Shown: positions 34,307-41,377 of the stretch, one piece after another
How the letters are laid out: each line of letters begins with the position of its first letter
Numbering within the stretch: the stretch's first letter is position 1
Translations under genes and position numbers: made by a program
From: a virus
Length of the DNA: 42,397 bases
Virus record (IMG/VR): IMGVR_UViG_3300020056_000060
Coordinates: 1 to 42,397 of that record
Direction: 5' to 3' (one strand)
The notes under the pieces: generated by a model
Seen by the model: the letters and a program-made list of their open reading frames with translations, nothing else
Told to the model about the DNA's origin: nothing
Databases searched by the model: none

Positions 34307-37300
34307 ATGGCATTAGTATCACCAGGCGTCCAGGTTTCGGTAATTGACGAGAGTTTTTACACTCCGGCTGAACCAGGCACAACACCAATTATATTTGTCG
34401 CAACAGCGGAAAATAAAACTAACGGTGCAGGAACAGGCATTGCACCAGGCACACTAGCAGCAAATGCTGGTAAAGTATACTTGCTCACATCGCAGCGTGA
34501 TCTTGTTGAAACATTTGGCGATCCAGTATTTAAGACTGACGCTAACAACAATCCGATCAACGGAGGAGAGCAAAACGAATATGGATTACAAGCGGCATAT
34601 TCATATTTAGGTGTTAGCAATAGAGCATTTGTTGTAAGAGCAGATGTTGATCTAGATGCTTTAAATGCAAGTGCAACAGCTACAGCAGACAATCCTGCTA
34701 ACGGAACTTCTTGGCTTGATACACAAAGCACAAGTTGGGGATTGTTTAGCTGGAACAGCGCAGCAATTAGCACAACAGGTGGACAAACATTCTCAAGCAT
34801 ATCTCCTATCGTAATCACCGATTCAACTCAAACTTCAGGTGCAATGCCATATACACCTAAAGGCAGTGTTGGATCAATTGGTGAATACGCAATCACAGCA
34901 GTGAGCAATGTTATTAGATTCTGGTATAAATCAGGCGGCAACAGCTCAGCAGGTGTTACATCTGGCACTTGGGTAGAAGTAGGCAGTGAAAACTGGAAAC
35001 TCAGCTGGCCAATGGTAACAGGCTCAGGCAACGGAACCGGCCTTGCACAAAACCAACAGTTTGAAATACAGTTATCAGACAGCGCAAACATTACAGTTAC
35101 TTTAACTGGCAGCGATGATAGTTTGGCAGACATGGTAGCAGATATTAACACTGCGGCAAATTCAAGCGGAATTTACGCTGTATTAGAAGCAGGTGTAGTA
35201 AGTTTGTATTCAAACGGTCTACACGATGAATTTACTCTTGTTGACGGAACAGGAACACCACTACAGTGGGCAGGTATTGCAGTTGGAAAATATCTAGCAC
35301 CAGACTTGACTATTGCAAAACACACTCAAGTTCCTACGTTCAAGAGATCAGATGCAGGTGCAGGTGTTAATGGTAGACCTACTGGTAGTATTTGGGTTAA
35401 AACAACTGAACCAAACGGTGGAGCACGTTGGAGAGTAAAAGTATGGAACTCAACAACAGCAACTTGGGATTCTTATGACGCACCTTTAGCACCAGATGCA
35501 CAAACAGCATTAAGTGAATTAGATGCATCAGGCGGCGGAGCAAACCTTGCATTAGGATCAATTTATGTTGAAACTAATCTAGATGATATAGAAGATTATC
35601 CAAAAGCAGACTTCCAAATCTATAGCAGAGCAGCAACCGGTGCGTCTGAAGTTACAAGTGCAAAGGTTGATGCTGGTAGTGTTGCAGCAGGAACATATAC
35701 ATTATTCCTACAAGAAACACTGAAAGGTAATGCTAATCTTACAGCAGCAGTTACAGTAAGTGTAACAGCAACTGGTCTAGCAACAGATGCAGACGTGATT
35801 GCTAATGCAATTAACGCAGCAGGACTTACTAACACTGTTGCAAGTGTAGATAGTGGAAACAGAGTAAAAATATCACACAGATTAGGTGGTGATATTGTTG
35901 TTGTAGATGCAGGTGGCTTACTAAATTCAATTGGTATTACATCATCAGGAAATACGCCAACTGCAAACTACTATGCAGAAGGTGGAAATCAGTGGAGAAT
36001 TTCAAACTGGAAACCATTGGTTTATACAGCAAATGACGATGCTCCAACAGCAATTGCAGCAGATGGCGCATTGTGGTATAGCAGTTTGATCGATGAAGTA
36101 GACATTATGATTCATAACGGCACTACATGGGTAGGCTATCACGATGCTGACGCTGGTTATGCAGATTCAGATCCAGCAGGACCTATTGTTAGTGCAAGTC
36201 AACCAACTGTGCAAAGTGATAACTCAGAGCTTGTAACAGGCGATATTTGGATTAGCACAGCCGATTTAGAAAACTATCCTCGTGTTTATGTGTATAATCA
36301 AATACTAGCAGATGCAAATTCTAATCCGTGGGTAGAAGTTGACACAACTGATCAAACTACAGAAAACGGTATGCTATTTGCAGATGCACGTTATAATACA
36401 AGCGGTGCTAACAGCGACGAAGCTGGCGACATTAGTGACTTATTAACAAGCAATTACTTAGATCCAGATGCACCAGATCCAGCATTATATCCAAAAGGCA
36501 TGTTGCTATGGAACCTACGTAGAAGTGGATTCAACGTAAAACGTTTTGAGCGTAACTACATTGATGTTAATGGTGATAACCCACGCATGGGTGATGCAAG
36601 TATGTCTGATTACTATCCACATCGTTGGGTAACTGAATCAGCTAATGAAGCAGATGGCAGCGGCGCATTTGGACGTAAAGCACAACGCAAAGTAGTTGTC
36701 CAAGCATTACAAGCAATGCTAAACAGCAACGAAGATATTCGTGACAACGAAACAAGGCTTTACAATTTGATTGCAACACCGGGTTATCCAGAGCTAATTG
36801 GTGAAATGGTAAGTCTAAACTATGACAGAGGATTAACAGCATTTGTTGTAGGCGATACACCATTCAGACTACCAAGTGATGCAACATCGTTGTTGAACTA
36901 CACAACTAACCAAGAACTTGCAGTTGAAGATAATGATAACGGATTAGTTACAAGTGATGAGTATCTAGGTGTTTATTATCCAAGTGGTTTCACAAGTGAT
37001 AACGCAGGAAACAACATTATTGTTCCTCCATCACATATGGTATTGCGCACTATTGCGCTTAGTGACCAAGTTGCATATCCATGGTTTGCACCAGCAGGAA
37101 CAAGACGTGGCGGCGTTACCAATGCAACAGCAACAGGTTATATTAATGCAGAAGGCGAATTTACAAGTATTGCACTAAACGAAGGACAGCGTGATACACT
37201 GTATGCAAATAATGTTAACCCAATTACATTCTTAACAGGTGCAGGTATTACAGTGTTTGGACAGAAAACTCGTGCAGCTAATGCAAGTGCATTGGATAGA

Positions 37301-37612
37301 GTAAACGTTGCAAGACTAGTTGTTTACTTACGTAGTCAGCTAAACAGTCTAGCAAAACCATACTTGTTTGAACCAAACGATAAGATTACACGTGATGAGA
37401 TCAAACAGCAGGTTGAGAGCTTGTTAGTTGAACTAGTAGGACTTAGAGCACTTTATGACTTCTTAGTAGTATGTGACGAAACAAACAATACACCGGCTAG
37501 AATAGATAGAAACGAACTATATGTTGATATCGCAATCGAACCAGTAAAAGCAGTAGAGTTTATTTACATCCCACTACGCTTGAAAAATACAGGAGAGATA
37601 TCAGGTCTTTAA
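34307..37612 (+). CDS. 18: Tail sheath protein gp18, large
   Basis: A 1101-aa contractile sheath protein. The N-terminus (MALVSPGVQVSVIDES) and residues ~50-120 (YLLTSQRDLVETFGDP, LQAAYSYLGVSNRAFVVRADVDL) are the family's typical opening. The C-terminal ~300 residues are also diagnostic: YPWFAPAGTRRGG, LYANNVNPITFLTGAGITVFGQKTR, RVNVARLVVYLRS, and the closing VKAVEFIYIPLRLKNTGEI. These C-terminal parts form the inner contractile core. T4 gp18 is 659 aa; the extra ~440 residues lie centrally (about 130-780), beta-rich and Gly/Ser/Thr-rich. They would sit on the outer surface as protruding domains. Strong ribosome site. A stem-loop and the tail tube gene follow, as expected for sheath-tube order. 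Confidence 0.93.
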   Translation: MALVSPGVQVSVIDESFYTPAEPGTTPIIFVATAENKTNGAGTGIAPGTLAANAGKVYLLTSQRDLVETFGDPVFKTDANNNPINGGEQNEYGLQAAYSYLGVSNRAFVVRADVDLDALNASATATADNPANGTSWLDTQSTSWGLFSWNSAAISTTGGQTFSSISPIVITDSTQTSGAMPYTPKGSVGSIGEYAITAVSNVIRFWYKSGGNSSAGVTSGTWVEVGSENWKLSWPMVTGSGNGTGLAQNQQFEIQLSDSANITVTLTGSDDSLADMVADINTAANSSGIYAVLEAGVVSLYSNGLHDEFTLVDGTGTPLQWAGIAVGKYLAPDLTIAKHTQVPTFKRSDAGAGVNGRPTGSIWVKTTEPNGGARWRVKVWNSTTATWDSYDAPLAPDAQTALSELDASGGGANLALGSIYVETNLDDIEDYPKADFQIYSRAATGASEVTSAKVDAGSVAAGTYTLFLQETLKGNANLTAAVTVSVTATGLATDADVIANAINAAGLTNTVASVDSGNRVKISHRLGGDIVVVDAGGLLNSIGITSSGNTPTANYYAEGGNQWRISNWKPLVYTANDDAPTAIAADGALWYSSLIDEVDIMIHNGTTWVGYHDADAGYADSDPAGPIVSASQPTVQSDNSELVTGDIWISTADLENYPRVYVYNQILADANSNPWVEVDTTDQTTENGMLFADARYNTSGANSDEAGDISDLLTSNYLDPDAPDPALYPKGMLLWNLRRSGFNVKRFERNYIDVNGDNPRMGDASMSDYYPHRWVTESANEADGSGAFGRKAQRKVVVQALQAMLNSNEDIRDNETRLYNLIATPGYPELIGEMVSLNYDRGLTAFVVGDTPFRLPSDATSLLNYTTNQELAVEDNDNGLVTSDEYLGVYYPSGFTSDNAGNNIIVPPSHMVLRTIALSDQVAYPWFAPAGTRRGGVTNATATGYINAEGEFTSIALNEGQRDTLYANNVNPITFLTGAGITVFGQKTRAANASALDRVNVARLVVYLRSQLNSLAKPYLFEPNDKITRDEIKQQVESLLVELVGLRALYDFLVVCDETNNTPARIDRNELYVDIAIEPVKAVEFIYIPLRLKNTGEISGL

Positions 37613-37622
37613 TATCGTTAAA

Positions 37623-37648
37623 GTAGGGGGGAAATAAAAACCCCCTAC
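37623..37648 (+). terminator. G-rich stem-loop between sheath and tube genes
   Basis: Perfect 8-bp stem GTAGGGGG/CCCCCTAC with an A-rich 10-nt loop. No U-tract follows, so it may attenuate or stabilise rather than terminate. A late box follows 5 nt later. Confidence 0.5.
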
Positions 37649-37653
37649 AAATG

Positions 37654-37660
37654 ATAAATA
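37654..37660 (+). promoter_or_regulatory. Late promoter box ATAAATA before gp19
   Basis: GATAAATACTT box 25 nt before the ATG at 37686, with AAGGAG (37671-37676) in the short leader. Confidence 0.65.
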
Positions 37661-37685
37661 CTTGTGTATTAAGGAGAAACAATAG

Positions 37686-38315
37686 ATGGCAATCTCAACT
37701 CTATTAAATTTAACAGTTCCATTAGCAAACGATAGTAGCTCTAGCAGCCAAGGTTTGCTAATGCCAAAACTACAATATCGTTTCCGTGTTACACTAGAAA
37801 ATTTTGGTGTCTCAAAAGAAACTCAAGAATTAACAAAACAAGTTATTGATGCAGCTAGACCAACAGTATCTTTTGATCCTATTGAATTACCAGTTTACAA
37901 TTCAAAGGTATATCTAGCAGGTAAGCATACTTGGAACACAGTCAGCTTGACACTACGTGACGATGTAAACGGCAGTGTGCAGAAAATGGTTGGCGAACAG
38001 CTACAGAAGCAATTTGACTTCTTTGAGCAAGCAAGTGCTGCATCTGGTATTGATTACAAATTTGTAGAACGTATTGAAATACTAGACGGTGGTAACGGAA
38101 CAAACACACCGGGTGTATTAGAAACTTGGGAACTATACGGTTGTATGCTAACAAACGTAGAATACGGCGCACTAGCATATGCTAACAACGATGCGGCAAC
38201 AGTTACACTAACTATGCAATACGATAACGCAGTGCAGTTAGGAGTTGGAGTTGGTATAAACGGCGTGAAACAAAAACGTTCAACCAGTAACGCAGGAACA
38301 ACAGCAACTGGTTAA
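37686..38315 (+). CDS. 19: Tail tube protein gp19
   Basis: A 209-aa protein with the tube-family plan: YRFRVTLENFG (residues ~31-41), then ARPTVSFDPIELPVYNSKVYLAGKHTW, then VSLTLRDDVNGSVQKMVGEQLQKQFDFFEQ, ending with ETWELYGCMLTNVEYG and VTLTMQYDNA. This beta-barrel family stacks in hexameric rings inside the sheath. T4 gp19 is 163 aa; the extra length is at the N-terminus (Ser-rich) and C-terminus (GTTATG tail). It directly follows gp18, has its own late promoter and AAGGAG site, and ends at a strong terminator, so the major tube subunit is set up as a single-gene transcript for high expression. Confidence 0.88.
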   Translation: MAISTLLNLTVPLANDSSSSSQGLLMPKLQYRFRVTLENFGVSKETQELTKQVIDAARPTVSFDPIELPVYNSKVYLAGKHTWNTVSLTLRDDVNGSVQKMVGEQLQKQFDFFEQASAASGIDYKFVERIEILDGGNGTNTPGVLETWELYGCMLTNVEYGALAYANNDAATVTLTMQYDNAVQLGVGVGINGVKQKRSTSNAGTTATG

Positions 38316-38340
38316 TAATAACTAAGATTGCCATTAACAT

Positions 38341-38366
38341 AAAGGAGCCGTTGGCTCCTTTTTTGT
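38341..38366 (+). terminator. Rho-independent terminator after gp19
   Basis: Stem AAAGGAGCC/GGCTCCTTT with a 3-5 nt loop, running into TTTTTTG. Strong and complete. Confidence 0.9.
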
Positions 38367-38391
38367 TTATATACGCACTTAATATATAGAG

Positions 38392-38398
38392 ATAAATA
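38392..38398 (+). promoter_or_regulatory. Late promoter box ATAAATA, 4 nt before an ATG
   Basis: GATAAATACTGT then ATG at 38403. No space for a ribosome binding site on a transcript starting from this box. Confidence 0.6.
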
Positions 38399-38402
38399 CT
38401 GT

Positions 38403-39470
38403 ATGTCAAAGTTTAGTGGATTTTTCGATAATTTAACAAAGCAAGGGACCGTTGCGGATTTTGCACATGCTGATGCATTGTATGTGCGCAACAACATGCG
38501 ACTTGCACCGAAAACAAAATTCTTATATCATATTGTTTTTGATGTCAACCAAGAAGCATTAGCATCACTTGGAAAAACTGTGCAAAACTTGTTAAACAAG
38601 CGTGAATTCAATTTACTTGTTGACAGTGTAGATATGCCAAGATTTAATGTTGAAGTTGATGAAAAAAATCAATACAACAGAAAAAAATTAGTTCAAACTA
38701 GAATAAGATACGAACCTATACAATTTAGCTTCCACGATGATATGGCAGGATTAACAACATTACTATGGGAAGCATATTTTAGATATTATTCACAAGATCC
38801 AAACTATGCACAAAAGAATACCAGCGGGCAACCAGACACAACTGTTCCTCAAAGTTACAACACATTTAGGAACAATATGTATGGACCAGAAGAAGCTAAT
38901 ATGTATCGATATGGTTTAGACAATAATATTAAAAAGAACATACCGTTCTTTAACAGTATAACAGTTAACCATCTGTATTCAAACAATGCTACTCCTGAAT
39001 TTACAAGTTTTACCCTGGTAAATCCTATTATTACAAACTGGAACCACGATAGCTTGAATCAAGCGGAAAATTCTTTTACAAAAAACCAAATGAGGATAAT
39101 GTATGAAAATGTATTATATGGAAGAGGCAGAACAGGCATAGATGAACCTGCAGGTTTTGCAGATCCATCACATTACGATTTATCAGTTGGTGTGCTTAAC
39201 ACAAACGGTGTAATAGGCGACTTATTTAGAATAGGCGGATTGGTAAATGGTGTAAGCACAGTATTCAATGATATAAGAAACAACGAAGTTGACTTGAATA
39301 CAATACTTACAGGAATAATTACACTACAAAATTTCCAAAATCTTACAGAAACAGAACCTGCACCAAATTTAAATCAAATTAACACAGTGCAACAACAATC
39401 AGGTTTTGTTTTGCCAAGAACAGAAGATAGCAATGCTACTATAACAACAACAGCAGTGAGAACACAATGA
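38403..39470 (+). CDS. Second tail-tube-fold protein, candidate tube initiator (gp54-like)
   Basis: A 355-aa protein. Residues ~35-130 follow the gp19 tube pattern: FLYHIVFDVNQEA, then LLVDSVDMPRFNVEVDEKNQYNRKKLVQTRIRYEPIQFSFHDD, then LLWEAYFRYYSQD. Residues ~185-235 add FNSITVNHLYSNNATPEFTSFTLVNPIITNW, a tube-family strand hairpin. The last ~100 residues are Asn/Gln/Thr-rich. In T4, gp54 and gp48 have the tube fold and start tube assembly on the baseplate, so this paralogue may be a tube initiator or baseplate-proximal ring, but I cannot choose between gp54, gp48 and a clade-specific tube protein. There is no ribosome site; the late box is 4 nt upstream. The stop overlaps the next ATG (ATGA). 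Confidence 0.7.
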   Translation: MSKFSGFFDNLTKQGTVADFAHADALYVRNNMRLAPKTKFLYHIVFDVNQEALASLGKTVQNLLNKREFNLLVDSVDMPRFNVEVDEKNQYNRKKLVQTRIRYEPIQFSFHDDMAGLTTLLWEAYFRYYSQDPNYAQKNTSGQPDTTVPQSYNTFRNNMYGPEEANMYRYGLDNNIKKNIPFFNSITVNHLYSNNATPEFTSFTLVNPIITNWNHDSLNQAENSFTKNQMRIMYENVLYGRGRTGIDEPAGFADPSHYDLSVGVLNTNGVIGDLFRIGGLVNGVSTVFNDIRNNEVDLNTILTGIITLQNFQNLTETEPAPNLNQINTVQQQSGFVLPRTEDSNATITTTAVRTQ

Positions 39471-39841
39471 GCAGTATAACAGATCCTAGCATTAAACAAC
39501 CTACTGATAGTGCAGGCGAAGTAAAAGAATTTTTTGACAAATATTTTAGTAAAAAAATTGCAGTTACCAGTAATCAAGTCGATAGTGTTGTAGGTTTCTT
39601 TCAAAAAAGAGGCTTTGACAAAAACAGTGCAACAGCAGTAGCAAGTGTTTTGTTACAACAAGCAAAAATAGACAACGTAAATGTCTTTAAATTACTAGAC
39701 ACACTTAGCGGATTAAATGCAGTTTCAATAAGCAAACTGGTTGCTACAATCTTAAACACCAACAGAAGCAAAATGAGTGCAATAGGTTTTAGCGTAGAGT
39801 CTACACAAGAGACAAGTGAAAAAAGAAATATTGTATACTAA
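39467..39841 (+). CDS. Helical protein of the tail/head-completion operon, unknown
   Basis: A 124-aa, helix-rich protein: EVKEFFDKYFSKKI, then SVVGFFQKRGFDKNSATAVASVLLQQAKIDNVNVFKLLDTL (residues ~41-82, typed here in part) and SISKLVATILNTNRSKMSAIG. No catalytic motif, signal or membrane segment. The pattern looks like a protein I recall beside tail and head-completion genes of marine T4-like phages, but I know no function. It is overlapped by the tube paralogue upstream (ATGA) and by gp4 downstream (TAATG), so all three are co-translated and probably act in the same assembly step. Confidence 0.7.
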   Translation: MSSITDPSIKQPTDSAGEVKEFFDKYFSKKIAVTSNQVDSVVGFFQKRGFDKNSATAVASVLLQQAKIDNVNVFKLLDTLSGLNAVSISKLVATILNTNRSKMSAIGFSVESTQETSEKRNIVY

Positions 39842-40278
39842 TGGCACGTTTTGCACAAGGAAAATACACTTGCAGGCACCCTGAGAAATATATAGGAGGA
39901 CGCACTCCTACATACAGATCCAGCTGGGAGTTTGCTTTTATGCGCTTTTGTGATCTTAACGAAAACGTTAGCAAGTGGGCAAGCGAAGCAATAAAAATTC
40001 CATACAGAAATCCATTAAGTGGTAAAATGACAATATATGTTCCAGATTTCTTTGTAGCTTATACTGACAAAGATGGAAAGGAAAAGGTTGAACTAGTTGA
40101 AGTAAAACCTTTTAATCAAACTGATATTAATAAACTAGGAAATAGCAATACTAATAAATTACACTATGTTGTTAATCAAGCAAAATGGTCAGCAGCAAGA
40201 AGTTGGTGTAAACAAAACGGTATTGTATTCCGTGTTGTAAATGAACAAGATATTTTTCACAACGGTAAACGTAGATAA
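39841..40278 (+). CDS. 4: Head completion protein gp4
   Basis: A 145-aa protein of the gp4 (gp50/65 class) head-completion family: HPEKYIGGRTPTYRSSWEF (residues ~13-31), WASEAIKIPYRNPLSGKM, then the nuclease-like core YVPDFFV (Asp69) and VELVEVKP (Glu87, Lys89). This is a PD...E-x-K arrangement shared with TnsA-type endonucleases. In T4 gp4 is needed to finish filled heads before tail joining. Whether it cuts DNA is not settled by sequence, but the acidic and Lys residues are intact here. Length equals T4 gp4 (~150 aa). Start overlaps the previous stop. A late box for the terminase gene overlaps its own stop codon. Confidence 0.88.
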   Translation: MARFAQGKYTCRHPEKYIGGRTPTYRSSWEFAFMRFCDLNENVSKWASEAIKIPYRNPLSGKMTIYVPDFFVAYTDKDGKEKVELVEVKPFNQTDINKLGNSNTNKLHYVVNQAKWSAARSWCKQNGIVFRVVNEQDIFHNGKRR

Positions 40279-40281
40279 ATA
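40275..40281 (+). promoter_or_regulatory. Late promoter box ATAAATA overlapping gp4 stop
   Basis: GATAAATATAG; the stop TAA (40276-40278... within the box) is part of the element. 25 nt before the small-terminase ATG at 40307. Confidence 0.6.
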
Positions 40282-40306
40282 TAGTAGCATATAATGGAAC
40301 ACTACT

Positions 40307-40792
40307 ATGACTAAAAAACTAGAAGAAATGTTGAACCTACCAGACAACAAAGATATTGTGAAAGAATCAAAGCCTAAAAAATCACAAGTTGTTGAAACTG
40401 AAGATACATTTAGAGATATAAGTGAATTAGACAAAATATCTAGTGCATTACCTGCTGTGAAAGGCTTAGGTGAAATGGCAGATAACGAGCTAAACGAAGT
40501 AGCAGACAAAGCAATGGAAGCCTATGACGATTTAATGGACTTGGGTATGAATGTTGAAAGCCGTTACTCCGGTAGAGTTTTTGAAGTTGCAGGAACCATG
40601 TTAAAAACCAGCTTAGATGCAAAGGTTGCAAAGATAGACAAAAAATTAAAAATGATTGACTTGCAGTTGAAGAAAGAAAAATTAGATAAAGATAGCGGAG
40701 CGCCTGCTGGTATGGTTGACGGAGAAGGTTATGTAGTGACGGACAGAAACAGCCTGTTAGAGCGCTTAAAAGGGCTGGATAAAGATAAATAA
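40307..40792 (+). CDS. 16: Terminase small subunit gp16
   Basis: A 161-aa protein, close to T4 gp16 (164 aa). The conserved core is helical: AYDDLMDLGMNVESRYSGRVFEVAGTMLKTSLDAKVAKIDKKLKMIDLQLKKEKL (residues ~68-122, quoted in pieces: RVFEVAGTMLKTSLDAKV is the diagnostic helix), forming the coiled-coil oligomerisation unit. gp16 rings recognise viral DNA and stimulate the large terminase gp17 during packaging. gp17 is not in this window; in T4, 16 and 17 are adjacent. The N-terminal ~40 residues are charged and variable. Has its own late promoter with a weak ribosome site (GGAAC). Confidence 0.82.
   Translation: MTKKLEEMLNLPDNKDIVKESKPKKSQVVETEDTFRDISELDKISSALPAVKGLGEMADNELNEVADKAMEAYDDLMDLGMNVESRYSGRVFEVAGTMLKTSLDAKVAKIDKKLKMIDLQLKKEKLDKDSGAPAGMVDGEGYVVTDRNSLLERLKGLDKDK
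40785..40791 (+). promoter_or_regulatory. Late promoter box ATAAATA overlapping gp16 stop
   Basis: GATAAATAATAGTATAAACAGG; the box covers the last codons and stop of gp16 (stop 40790-40792) and lies 25 nt before the ATG at 40817. Confidence 0.6.
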
Positions 40793-40816
40793 TAGTATAA
40801 ACAGGATCCTATAGCT

Positions 40817-41377
40817 ATGAAAACATTTGCAGAATATTTAACAGAGTCAAAAAAGACTTATGAATTTAAGGTTGGAGTCGCTGGCGAATTACCAGAAGGC
40901 TTTGCTGATCACATGGAAACAGCATTACAAAAATATGGTGTAATGAAAATGAGTGCAGGTAAAAGCACTCCTATTCAAGAACGTCCATTAGACTTCCCAC
41001 AGTTAAGTAACATGAACGTTACATATTACGAAGTTGAATTGCAGTATCCAACAACTGTGCAAGTATTACAAGAATATATAGGTCAATGCTGCGATGTTTC
41101 TCAAAGCAATATTATAGTTAGAAATCCAAACGAACCACAAGAACAATATCAGCAAGAAAAAGATGATGCAGAATATGTAGCTAAATTAACACAAGAAGAT
41201 ATGGGACAAGCAGAAGGCGATGCACAATCAAGTGTAGCCGGTGGTAGAGTAATGGACCTGTTGAAAGAATTAGAAACAGCTCGTAAAGAACGTGAAACTG
41301 ATTATGTAGGTGAAGCACCTGCAGGTGAAAGCAAAGACATTGGCGATGCTGAAAACAGTAAGGCAGTGTTATCATGA
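40817..41377 (+). CDS. Candidate internal head protein with capsid-targeting leader
   Basis: A 186-aa protein. Its first ten residues, MKTFAEYLTE followed by Ser, closely resemble the T4 capsid-targeting sequence MKTYQEFIAE (followed by Ala) that directs internal proteins IPI-IPIII and Alt into the prohead and is cut off by gp21 after (L/I)-x-E. Here the cut would follow L-T-E (residues 8-10). The body (residues ~15-100) is a mixed alpha/beta domain (YEFKVGVAGELPEGFADHME, VTYYEVELQYPTTVQVLQEYI), followed by an acidic helical tail (KDDAEYVAKLTQEDMG, MDLLKELETARKERE). It is probably packaged with DNA and injected. Function unknown. Late promoter upstream; stop overlaps the next ATG (ATGA). Confidence 0.7.
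   Translation: MKTFAEYLTESKKTYEFKVGVAGELPEGFADHMETALQKYGVMKMSAGKSTPIQERPLDFPQLSNMNVTYYEVELQYPTTVQVLQEYIGQCCDVSQSNIIVRNPNEPQEQYQQEKDDAEYVAKLTQEDMGQAEGDAQSSVAGGRVMDLLKELETARKERETDYVGEAPAGESKDIGDAENSKAVLS

Noticed and set aside
37623-37648. Hairpin after gp18 as a definite terminator
   Set aside because: The stem is strong but no U-tract follows; listed with moderate confidence only.
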